Source: Roseiflexus castenholzii DSM 13941 (GTDB lineage Bacteria > Chloroflexota > Chloroflexia > Chloroflexales > Roseiflexaceae). Taken from it: 64,000 bases of DNA. The notes under the pieces are model-generated. The model was not told where the DNA came from. It ran no database searches and saw only the letters and a program-made list of their open reading frames with translations. Positions 1-8,638 of the stretch are shown in pieces. The stretch covers positions 2,356,001-2,420,000 of the forward strand of contig NC_009767.1 in assembly GCF_000017805.1 (NCBI RefSeq). Reading direction: 5' to 3'. The position numbers were made by a program, and so were the translations under genes. Positions within the stretch are counted from its first letter, which is position 1, and every line of letters begins with the position of its first letter.

Positions 1-970
1 CATGGACGGTGCGCAGTGCGGCGTCGGCGGCTTCGGATGGGACGATTACGAGCATGCCGAGACCCATGTTCAGTGTGCGATAGGCTTCGTGCTCATCGAG
101 ACCGGCAGCATGCACCACAAGCGCACAGATCGGCGGGACATCCCATGTGCCGCGCCGGATGACTGCGCCATACCCTTCTGGAAGGACGCGCGGCAGGTTT
201 TCATATACGCCGCCGCCGGTGATGTGCGCCAGCGCGTGTACCGGTATCTCCGCTGCTGCCAACTGCTCGAACGCGGAAAGATACGACCGGTGCGGTTCGA
301 GTAATGCCTCGCCGACGCTTCTGCCGCCTAATTCGGCGGGTGTAGCGTCATACCCGAAGGCGCTATCCGGTCCAAGCGCTCGCCGCGCCAGGGAATAGCC
401 GTTGGTGTGCAATCCGCTCGAAGGCAGCGCCAGGATAACGTCGCCAATTGCAACGTTTTGCGGCAGCATCCGCTCGCGCTGCACCACGCCGACAATCGTT
501 CCCGCTAGTTCGAAGGCGCCGTCGCGGTACACATCGGGCATCTGCGCCGTTTCGCCGCCGAGCAGAACGCATCCGGCCGCGCGACACGCGGTTGCGACAC
601 TCGCTACCAGTGTCGCAGCACGCTGCGGATTGAGCCGGTCGACCGCCAGATAATCGAGCAGGAACAGTGGTCGTGCGCCCTGCACCAGAATATCGTTGAC
701 GCAGTGGTTGACCAGATCGTAGCCGAGTGTTTCGTAGCGACCGAGCGCCGCAGCAACCAGTGTCTTCGTGCCGACGCTATCGGTAGAAGCGACCAGCACG
801 GCATCGCCGAGCGCTTCTCCCAGAGCGGTGCGCAGATCGAAGCATCCGCCAAAGGCGCCTATGCCCGCCAGCACTGCGGGGGAATAGGTGCTGTGCACGG
901 CTCCCGCCATCAACTGTTTGGCGCGCGCCGCAGCCTCAATATCGACGCCCGCATCGCGGTATGTGGTCAT
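1..970 (-). CDS. purM: Phosphoribosylformylglycinamidine cyclo-ligase (partial, C-terminus cut by window edge)
   Basis: PurM (AIR synthetase) closes the imidazole ring in the fifth step of purine synthesis, using ATP to turn FGAM into AIR in the cytoplasm. Reading the minus strand from the ATG at 970 gives a continuous frame of 323 codons that is still open at the window edge, so only the end of the protein is missing. Visible family landmarks are the N-terminal YRDAGVDIEAA stretch, the ASTDSVGTKT motif, the HCVNDILVQGA and LGGETAQMP segments, and HITGGGVYENLPRVLP near the C-terminus. The usual length is about 340-350 residues, so little is lost. The gene is divergent from the next one. The identification is firm. 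Confidence 0.95.
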   Translation of the reverse strand, partial: MTTYRDAGVDIEAAARAKQLMAGAVHSTYSPAVLAGIGAFGGCFDLRTALGEALGDAVLVASTDSVGTKTLVAAALGRYETLGYDLVNHCVNDILVQGARPLFLLDYLAVDRLNPQRAATLVASVATACRAAGCVLLGGETAQMPDVYRDGAFELAGTIVGVVQRERMLPQNVAIGDVILALPSSGLHTNGYSLARRALGPDSAFGYDATPAELGGRSVGEALLEPHRSYLSAFEQLAAAEIPVHALAHITGGGVYENLPRVLPEGYGAVIRRGTWDVPPICALVVHAAGLDEHEAYRTLNMGLGMLVIVPSEAADAALRTVH

Positions 971-1079
971 GCCGCCTCTCCATCGTCTATCGATTCTCCC
1001 TGTATCTTACCACGAAGACGCCCCTCCGACACTGTGTGCTATACTGTTCGCGTCTGGTGTAGCGCCATGGAGGTGTATC

Positions 1080-1724
1080 ATGGCATCGAGTCACCGTCCC
1101 GGATGGTTCGACCGATTGTTGCGGATCGAGCGTTCGGACTCACGTGATACCATCGAGGCGAATGTTGTCGAATTGAGTGATGTGTCGGCCGGAGCGGTCG
1201 AGGCGCAGAAGGTGACGTTATCGCGTGCATTTGCGCGTTCAATAACGGCGCAAGATGATGTATCAATGACGTTCAGCGCCGCGCTGTCGGTGCATGCAGG
1301 GGGTGACGTAAGTATGACCGGCAGCGCCACGCCGCTTCTGATGGTGGGGCGTGATGCCCGCCTGAGCGGCGCGTCGGCGGGTATTGTAGCAGCGCGCGAG
1401 GCGCGGGTAGAGTCGGGCATGGTCGGGGTGTTGCTGGCGGGATCGGCGGATCTCGGCAACGAGACGCGCGTGTTGATCACCGGACGTGATGCGCTGCTGT
1501 TAGGCGCGACGGTCGGCGTCTTCTTCCCGCTGGTTGCGTATCTGTTGCGCCGTTTCGCTCCGCCGCCGGAAGAACCTGCGCCGCGCCCCTGGTATGCGCG
1601 CGCCGGTCTCTGGTTGCTCCGGCAGACGATTGTGCTCGGAGGAGCGGGGTTGCTGGGTTGGGTCGCTTATCGTTCACTTCGGCAGCAGGCGCGACGCCTG
1701 TTGCCGGGTCTGGCTGGTCGGTGA
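1080..1724 (+). CDS. Unknown beta-repeat protein with C-terminal membrane segments
   Basis: A 214-residue protein of unknown function. The start at 1080 is chosen because an AGGTG-type ribosome site lies just upstream; the frame is open further 5' but without support. Residues about 25-138 are built of short alternating polar and small residues (repeated patterns such as SADLGNETRVLITGRDA and ARLSGASAGIVAAREA) that resemble a stacked beta-solenoid, as in bactofilin-like proteins. Two hydrophobic segments follow at about 140-160 and 183-203, separated by a proline-rich linker. Its stop codon overlaps the start of the next gene (ATGA), so the two are probably translated together. A membrane-tethered beta-helix scaffold is my inference; no family was recognised with certainty. 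Confidence 0.75.
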   Translation: MASSHRPGWFDRLLRIERSDSRDTIEANVVELSDVSAGAVEAQKVTLSRAFARSITAQDDVSMTFSAALSVHAGGDVSMTGSATPLLMVGRDARLSGASAGIVAAREARVESGMVGVLLAGSADLGNETRVLITGRDALLLGATVGVFFPLVAYLLRRFAPPPEEPAPRPWYARAGLWLLRQTIVLGGAGLLGWVAYRSLRQQARRLLPGLAGR

Positions 1725-2131
1725 TGAAACAAGTGCTGCATATGCGCCTGATCTGTGTGAATCCTCCACAGGACGATCATCAACTGGCTGAATTCGGCTT
1801 GCAGGATCGCAACGGCAATCTGACGCCGGGTGTTGCGTTGCCGGATGGCGCGCTGCTGTTTTCTTTCGACGTGCAGGCGGACATTCGACGCGATGGCAGC
1901 GTCAATCTCAGTGGGCGTTTCGTGCATGGTCCGTCGCAGGGTCGCTTCCTCTACCTGGGATTGCGACCGCCAGGCGGCGCCTGGATCAGGCGCATCAAGG
2001 TGCCGCTCGGATCGATTACCGCTGATCTGGTGAGAAGTGCGGGTGAGGGCGCGCTGGCGGCGACGGTGGTGGGGGATCGTGCTGCGACTGTCCATCTGCA
2101 ACGACCCTGGCACTGCGACACGCAGTCATGA
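1724..2131 (+). CDS. DUF5990-like small protein
   Basis: A 135-residue cytoplasmic protein with no signal peptide or membrane segment. Its middle part, from the FDVQADI segment through GRFVHGPSQGRFLYLGL to IRRIKVPLG, resembles the DUF5990 family, whose members share a conserved fold of about 130-150 residues with a tyrosine/arginine-rich 'G-x-F-V-H-G' core; the function of that family is not known. The start overlaps the stop of the upstream beta-repeat gene by the ATGA arrangement, which supports both the start choice and co-expression. The family assignment is from memory of the motif and should be treated as probable, not certain. Confidence 0.7.
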   Translation: MKQVLHMRLICVNPPQDDHQLAEFGLQDRNGNLTPGVALPDGALLFSFDVQADIRRDGSVNLSGRFVHGPSQGRFLYLGLRPPGGAWIRRIKVPLGSITADLVRSAGEGALAATVVGDRAATVHLQRPWHCDTQS

Positions 2132-2211
2132 AGTGGTTCGTTACACGCATCGCGCGTTCGTATGGTTCGTTGGGGCGCACGGATTGATGCCGATCAGGAC
2201 GGATTTGCGCA

Positions 2212-2281
2212 GACCAATGGCGGGCCTTTTCACCAATCCGTGCGAATCCGTTGTATCCGCGCGAATCCGTGTCCTATTCAC
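2212..2281 (+). repeat. Degenerate dispersed spacer repeat (hosts 'atccg' motif)
   Basis: The spacer before hypF carries several closely spaced copies of a short motif of the form (a)atccgtg/cgcgaatccg, ending in gaatccgtgtcctattc. A closely similar stretch ends in gaatccgcgtgctattcc at about 35051-35093, and a reverse-oriented relative (acggatgcacacggatca) occurs near 26610-26630. This points to an old dispersed intergenic repeat; no coding function is seen. Confidence 0.45.
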
Positions 2282-2296
2282 AATGTCGGTCGAGTG

Positions 2297-4648
2297 ATGA
2301 GGCGATCAGTGACACACGCACACTGTAATGGTTCTGATCAGAGTCAGAACATCCGTCGTCGCCTGATGGTGCGCGGCATGGTGCAGGGGGTTGGCTTCCG
2401 CCCCTTTGTCTACAACCTGGCGCAACGCCTGGGGTTAGGCGGGTTTGTGCTCAACGATAGTGACGGCGTGACACTGGAGATCGAAGGTCCTGCCAGTGCG
2501 CTCGACGCCTTCGAGCAGACGTTGCGCACATCGCCGCCGCCGCTGGCGCGGATTGATGCTATCGGCGCTGAACCGGTCGCTTCCCGGGGCGAAACGCACT
2601 TCCGCATCGAAACCAGCCGTGCCGCAACTGTGCGCAACACCCTGATCTCGCCCGATGTCGCCACTTGCGACGATTGCCTGCGCGAACTGTTCGACCCTGC
2701 CGACCGGCGTTTCGGTTATCCCTTTATCAACTGTACCAACTGCGGTCCGCGTTTCACAATTGTGCTCGATGTGCCGTATGACCGGGCGCAGACAACAATG
2801 CGCGTCTTTCCGATGTGCCCGGCATGTCGGTCGGAGTATGACGATCCGCTCGACCGCCGGTTCCATGCGCAACCCAATGCTTGTGCCGTTTGTGGTCCGT
2901 CACTGGCGTTTCACTGGTGGTCAACGGAGTTTCGTCCACGCCTTCCAGTTCATGCGTCACCGCTCGATCAGGCAGCGGCAGCGCTGGCGCAGGGGGCGAT
3001 CCTGGCGATCAAGGGGCTGGGCGGGTACCACCTGGCGTGCGATGCGCTCGACTCTGCCGCAGTTGCGCGGTTGCGCGTCCGCAAGCAACGCGAAGCCAAA
3101 CCGTTCGCGCTCATGGCGCCGGACCTTGAGGCAATCCAGCGGTTATGCTCTGTCAACCCGGACGAGGAAGCGCTTCTCGAATCGCGCCGCCGTCCGATTG
3201 TCCTGCTCGATGCCCTCCCCAACGTGCCGGTGGCGCCGTCGGTTGCGCCGGGATATGCAACGCTGGGCATAATGCTGCCGTATACGCCGCTTCATCATCT
3301 CCTTTTGCGCGCATATGCAAAAGAAGCGCCGGGTAGACCGGCGGTATTGGTGATGACGAGCGGCAATCTGAGCGATGAACCGATTGCCTACCGCGACGAT
3401 GATGCCGTTGCGCGCCTGGCGTCCATCGCTGATGGGATGCTGACCCACAACCGCGACATTCATATGCGCTGCGATGACTCGGTGGCGCGCATCGTGGCGG
3501 GCGGGGTGCAACTGCTGCGCCGGTCGCGCGGGTATGCGCCGGAACCAGTGACGCTGACGCTGCACTTTCCCCGACCGCTGCTGGCGGTCGGTGGGCATCT
3601 GAAGAATACGTTCTGCCTGGCGAAAGAGCATGATGCTTTCCTCAGCCATCACATCGGCGATCTGGAGAATCTGGAGACGTTAACCTCGTTCCGTGAGGGG
3701 GTGCGCCATTTTGCGCGTCTGTTCGACTGCGAGCCAGAAGTGGTGGCGTATGATCTGCATCCCGAATATCTGGCGACGAAAGAAGCGCTGGCGTCGGACA
3801 TTCCGTTGAAGATCGGCGTACAGCACCACCATGCGCACATCGCCAGCGTCCTGGCGGAGCACGGCATCGAAGATCCGGTCATTGGCGTAGCGGCGGATGG
3901 CACAGGGTACGGGATCGATGGCTCTATCTGGGGATGCGAGGTGCTGATCGCCGATCTGCGCGAGTTCACGCGCTTTGCGCACCTGGCATATATCCCGCTG
4001 CCTGGTGGCGATGCGGCAGTGCGGCAGGTGTGGCGCATCGGTGCAACGTATCTGCAACGCGCTTTCGGCGATGCGTTCCTCGATCTGGACATCCCGTTCG
4101 TGCAACGGATCAGGCGCCAGCAATGGACGTTGATCGCGCGTATGATCGAGCGCGGCATCAATGCGCCGCTCACGTCGAGCCTGGGACGCCTGTTCGACGC
4201 CGTCGCCGCCATTGCTGGCATCCGCGACCATGCCCTGTACGAAGGGCAGGCCGCCATTGAACTGGAGACGGTTGCCGCACAGGATGACCGTCCCTATCCG
4301 TTTGCTCTGCTGGACGGCGCTCCACTGCGGATTGACGCGCTACCGACCATTCGCGCGATTGTCGAGGATTTGCGGGCGGGCGCGCCGGTCGCGCTGGTGA
4401 GTGGACGATTCCATAGCACGGTTGCCGAGGCGCTGGCGCAGGCGTGTGAACGGGCGCGCGCGACCGGCGCGCCCGCAGTTGTGGCATTGAGCGGCGGCGT
4501 CTTCCAAAATCGGCGTCTCACCGAACTACTGGTCGCTCGGTTGGAGCGCACTGGCTTCCGGGTGCTACTCAACCGGCGTGTCCCTCCGAACGACGGCGGT
4601 CTCTGCCTGGGGCAGGCGGCAGTGGCGGCGGCGCAGATGCAAAAGTAA
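2297..4648 (+). CDS. hypF: Carbamoyltransferase HypF, [NiFe]-hydrogenase maturation
   Basis: HypF transfers the carbamoyl group of carbamoyl phosphate, through a carbamoyl-adenylate, to the C-terminal cysteine of HypE, providing the cyanide ligands of [NiFe] hydrogenases. The 783-residue protein shows the full domain order: an acylphosphatase domain (about 20-108, with RGMVQGVGFRPFVY), two zinc-finger halves with CxxC pairs (CDDC, CTNC, CPAC, CAVC; about 123-205), a YrdC-like domain (about 215-400) and a Kae1/TobZ-like C-terminal domain with HHHAHIASVL and DGTGYGIDG. The start at 2297 gives the usual family length; an upstream extension of 45 codons has no family similarity. No other hyp gene is adjacent, but a hydrogenase maturation protease lies at 53.8 kb. 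Confidence 0.96.
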   Translation: MRRSVTHAHCNGSDQSQNIRRRLMVRGMVQGVGFRPFVYNLAQRLGLGGFVLNDSDGVTLEIEGPASALDAFEQTLRTSPPPLARIDAIGAEPVASRGETHFRIETSRAATVRNTLISPDVATCDDCLRELFDPADRRFGYPFINCTNCGPRFTIVLDVPYDRAQTTMRVFPMCPACRSEYDDPLDRRFHAQPNACAVCGPSLAFHWWSTEFRPRLPVHASPLDQAAAALAQGAILAIKGLGGYHLACDALDSAAVARLRVRKQREAKPFALMAPDLEAIQRLCSVNPDEEALLESRRRPIVLLDALPNVPVAPSVAPGYATLGIMLPYTPLHHLLLRAYAKEAPGRPAVLVMTSGNLSDEPIAYRDDDAVARLASIADGMLTHNRDIHMRCDDSVARIVAGGVQLLRRSRGYAPEPVTLTLHFPRPLLAVGGHLKNTFCLAKEHDAFLSHHIGDLENLETLTSFREGVRHFARLFDCEPEVVAYDLHPEYLATKEALASDIPLKIGVQHHHAHIASVLAEHGIEDPVIGVAADGTGYGIDGSIWGCEVLIADLREFTRFAHLAYIPLPGGDAAVRQVWRIGATYLQRAFGDAFLDLDIPFVQRIRRQQWTLIARMIERGINAPLTSSLGRLFDAVAAIAGIRDHALYEGQAAIELETVAAQDDRPYPFALLDGAPLRIDALPTIRAIVEDLRAGAPVALVSGRFHSTVAEALAQACERARATGAPAVVALSGGVFQNRRLTELLVARLERTGFRVLLNRRVPPNDGGLCLGQAAVAAAQMQK

Positions 4649-4677
4649 CTGTTGCGGCAGGGCAGTGGGTACGTTAG

Positions 4678-4959
4678 GACCGGCGTGCGATGCCCCGGTT
4701 GGGGTGGCAGGGAGCGCGCAAGGTGACGGTCGCGGGAGGGCGGCGCGGCAGCGGGCATGGCAGGAGCGGCGTGCGATGCTCCGATTGAGGTGACGGTCGC
4801 GGGAGGGCGGCGCGGCAGCGGGCATGGCAGGAGCGGCGTGCGATGCCCCGATTGGGGTGGCAGGGAGAAGTAAGGTGACGGTCGCGGGAGGGCGGCGCGG
4901 CAGCGGGCATGGCAGGAGCGGCGTGCGATGCCCCGATTGGGGTGGCAGGGAGAAGTAAG
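4678..4959 (+). repeat. 85-bp tandem repeat, about 3.5 copies, between hypF and pyrC
   Basis: The 336-base spacer between hypF and pyrC consists mostly of a direct tandem repeat. Units begin with gtgacggtcgcgggagg at 4723, 4790 and 4875; the last two are exactly 85 bp and the first is a 67-bp version lacking 18 bases at its end. The tail of a further unit (from cggcgtgcgatgcccc) occupies 4681-4722. The last unit runs straight into the pyrC ribosome site. The repeats are GC-rich, and open frames across them are a by-product of composition. Confidence 0.9.
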
Positions 4960-4984
4960 GCGACCGTCACTTGAGGGAGGAACC

Positions 4985-6031
<1,047 letters not shown>

Positions 6032-6196
6032 GCGGGGGCCGCGCGCCGGGGTCCCCGTGCAGGGTGTGGTGTGCACCTGTCACTTTGTGCAAACTATCAC
6101 GTTGCGTGTTGTAACCTGCTATGATACACTATGTCTACGGGCGTGTTGCACTCCTTCTTAACTTCCTTGCCGCAACACGTGCTACGAGGGTTCAGC

Positions 6197-7273
6197 ATGA
6201 GCGCAAAACGCACCACACAGCGCAAGGTGACGATCAGCCAAATTGCGAAGGAGGCAGGCGTCTCGAAGACGGCTGTGTCGTTTGCATTCAATGACCCCTC
6301 GCAACTCTCTCCTGCAACTGTCAATCACATCCGCGCAATCGCTGAGCGCCTGGGGTACTCGCCTGATCCAATCGCCCGAAGTATGACGACGCGCCGCACA
6401 AATGCGCTGGGGGTGCTGTTGCCCCAGGACATCGCCGCAACGATGGCAAATCCCTTCTTTCCGCTGTTCTTGCGCGGAGTCGGTGCGGTATGCGGCACAA
6501 CCGGCATGACCCTGATGCTCGTGCCGCCGTTATGGGGATCGATGCTCAAAGCCATTCCGCATGCCACTGTCGATGGGTTTGTTGTGGTCGGTCTGGAGAT
6601 TGATCGCGGCGAGGTGCAGCAACTGCGGCGGCGGCATGTTCCGTTCGTCATGGTCGATGGCGATGCGCCCAATGATGTCCCGTCGATCAACATCAATGAT
6701 CGTCAGGGCGCATGTGAAGCAATGACGCATGTGTTGAGCCTTGGTCACCGGCGGATTGCCATCGTCTGTCTGGAATCCTGGCATCATCGCTACGAAGAGT
6801 TCACCGGCACGCTGGCGGCGCGGTTTGCCGGGTACCGCGATGGTCTGGCGGCGTATGGTCGCTCAATTGACGATCCCGACATTCAAGTCATTGCAACGCC
6901 GACCAGTCGTGCAGGCGGCGTCGAGGCGTTTATGCGGCTCTGGCAGTCGGATATACCGCCAACGGCAATTGTGGCAATGAGCGATATTACGGCGCTGGGC
7001 ATTCTTGAAGCGGCGCAGGCGCACGGTGTGCATGTGCCGGAAGAGTTGTCGATCGTGGGGTTTGATGATCTCCCGGAAGCCGAACGGACAATACCCCCAC
7101 TGACAACGGTTCATCAACCAATTGAAGAAAAGGGGCGGCTGGCAGCCGAGATGTTGGTGGCAGCCCTCGATGATGAGGATAGCGAACCGATCCACCACGT
7201 CCTGCCAACCGAATTGATCGTGCGTGGTTCGACGTGCGCTCCGGTTTGTGCGAATCTGATCGAGTCTACCTAG
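6197..7273 (+). CDS. LacI-family transcriptional regulator
   Basis: A 358-residue DNA-binding repressor of the LacI/GalR family. The N-terminal helix-turn-helix and hinge (about residues 11-62: TISQIAKEAGVSKTAVSFAF, then IRAIAERLGYSPDPIARSM) is followed by a periplasmic-binding-protein-like effector domain containing the family signatures RRHVPFVMVD, GHRRIAIVCLES, PTAIVAMSD, LSIVGFDDLP and PPLTTVHQP. The start at 6197 follows a GAGGG ribosome site. The effector cannot be deduced: no sugar genes are adjacent and the nearest sugar operon in view is 50 kb away. A small membrane protein follows after 11 bases and may be co-transcribed. Confidence 0.92.
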   Translation: MSAKRTTQRKVTISQIAKEAGVSKTAVSFAFNDPSQLSPATVNHIRAIAERLGYSPDPIARSMTTRRTNALGVLLPQDIAATMANPFFPLFLRGVGAVCGTTGMTLMLVPPLWGSMLKAIPHATVDGFVVVGLEIDRGEVQQLRRRHVPFVMVDGDAPNDVPSININDRQGACEAMTHVLSLGHRRIAIVCLESWHHRYEEFTGTLAARFAGYRDGLAAYGRSIDDPDIQVIATPTSRAGGVEAFMRLWQSDIPPTAIVAMSDITALGILEAAQAHGVHVPEELSIVGFDDLPEAERTIPPLTTVHQPIEEKGRLAAEMLVAALDDEDSEPIHHVLPTELIVRGSTCAPVCANLIEST

Positions 7274-7284
7274 AAAGGGCCATC

Positions 7285-7536
7285 ATGTTCATCCTTGGGG
7301 TGCTCATCGCAATTGCGTCGGCAGTAGCGTTTGCCGCGCTCGGTCTTGTGACGCTCTTTGGCGGCGCCCGGTCAACACAGGAGCAGATTATTCCCGGATT
7401 TATCCCTGATCGCGCGAGTGGCGCAGAACGTCTGTTTACGCTGGGCGCGGTCTGGATTCCGGTGATCGTTGTGACTCTTTTCGGGGTCTATGCAGCATAT
7501 CGGATCGTGGAAATGGTTATTCAATCGCTGGCATAG
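7285..7536 (+). CDS. Small two-helix membrane protein, unknown
   Basis: An 83-residue hydrophobic protein with one membrane helix at about residues 2-26 (FILGVLIAIASAVAFAALGL) and a second at about 52-75 (GAVWIPVIVVTLFGVYAAYR), joined by a 25-residue polar loop. The ATG at 7285 follows GAAAGGG. It lies 11 bases after the LacI-type regulator on the same strand, and its last 20 bases overlap the end of convergent opcA. No family was recognised. Confidence 0.65.
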   Translation: MFILGVLIAIASAVAFAALGLVTLFGGARSTQEQIIPGFIPDRASGAERLFTLGAVWIPVIVVTLFGVYAAYRIVEMVIQSLA

Positions 7537-8638
7537 CCAGACATTCCATCAGGTCGAGCGCCTGGCGCAGCGCCGCTTCGTAGATCGGGTCGTACTGCGC
7601 CAGGCGCAATTCATCGGCAATGAGCGCTGCGGTGTCAAGCGGCGGCAGGTGAACGGCCCGCTTGACAGGCGTCAGACCATCAATCATGGCGCAGGCCGTC
7701 AGGTGATCGCCAGAAACGCTACGGGTGACGGTGAAGCGTGAGTCCGCTGTCAGCAGCGCGACCGATGCCAGGCTATCGGCGGATGCGGTTTCGACTCTGT
7801 CAAACTCCAGCAGCACATCGCTACCGTCGGACCGCGTGAGCGCCACACCGGTTCCGCGCCTTTCTGAGATCCGCCAGTTGAGACGTGTTGCGAGCCAGCC
7901 GGCAAGGAGCAGCGCCGCCGTCGCTCCACGCGCTCCGTGTTCGATGACGATCCGCTCGAGCGACCACAAACGTTGGAGGGCTGGTGGCGCATCGAAGAGT
8001 TGTGCGATCTGTTCCCGCCACGCTGTCAGTCTCCCCCACGCAAGATCGCCAATCGCCACGTCTGCCGCGATCAGGGTCTGCACTGCACGCAATGCTGCTG
8101 TCACTCCATCCATCCGCGCCGTGTCGAGAATCAGACGATCGATGATGGACTGCAATTGCGTCAGCGTCGGACCGCCGGGTATCTGATCAAATCCCCACCA
8201 GATGATCACCGGCACGTCCGGTTCCAACAGGGACAGCACAATCCCGGGAATATGCGCCCAGGCGTCGTGTGGCGCGATGATAGTGATCTGCTCGCCACAT
8301 ACCTGTGGCTGACCCGGCGCAATGAGGGCGCAGTGCGCCTGCACCCAGGCTTCCAGGCGCTGTGCGGAAATCGCCGATTTCTCCCCGCGCGATAGTGCTG
8401 CAACAAGAGCACGGTTGGGACGCAGCGCCGTCAAACGGGCGACGATAGCCGTCATCGTCGAGATATGTGCCGCATCGGTCAGGACGACAAAATTGAACAG
8501 ACAGGCGCGCATGAGCGCCGCGCCACCCGCATGCTCCGCCTCTGTCGCTGCGCTCCACAGGCGCGCCAGTTCGCGTTCGATGGCGCTAGCATCAACCTGC
8601 GTCAGAACAACCGATGGCGTCGTCGTGATGTCGGTCAC
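7517..8638 (-). CDS. opcA: Glucose-6-phosphate dehydrogenase assembly protein OpcA
   Basis: OpcA is the partner protein that promotes assembly and redox activation of glucose-6-phosphate dehydrogenase in cyanobacteria and actinobacteria, where it is commonly found beside zwf. The 373-residue product shows the central segment with PDVPVIIWWGFDQIPGG, the preceding ITIIAPHDAW region, and a C-terminal part with LAWGRLTAWREQIAQLFD. I place the start at GTG 8638 because its GTGA overlaps the zwf stop and a GGAGG site lies five bases upstream; an in-frame GTG 12 bases earlier is less well placed. The gene is directly coupled to zwf, which supports the assignment. Confidence 0.9.
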   Translation of the reverse strand: MTDITTTPSVVLTQVDASAIERELARLWSAATEAEHAGGAALMRACLFNFVVLTDAAHISTMTAIVARLTALRPNRALVAALSRGEKSAISAQRLEAWVQAHCALIAPGQPQVCGEQITIIAPHDAWAHIPGIVLSLLEPDVPVIIWWGFDQIPGGPTLTQLQSIIDRLILDTARMDGVTAALRAVQTLIAADVAIGDLAWGRLTAWREQIAQLFDAPPALQRLWSLERIVIEHGARGATAALLLAGWLATRLNWRISERRGTGVALTRSDGSDVLLEFDRVETASADSLASVALLTADSRFTVTRSVSGDHLTACAMIDGLTPVKRAVHLPPLDTAALIADELRLAQYDPIYEAALRQALDLMECLAMPAIE

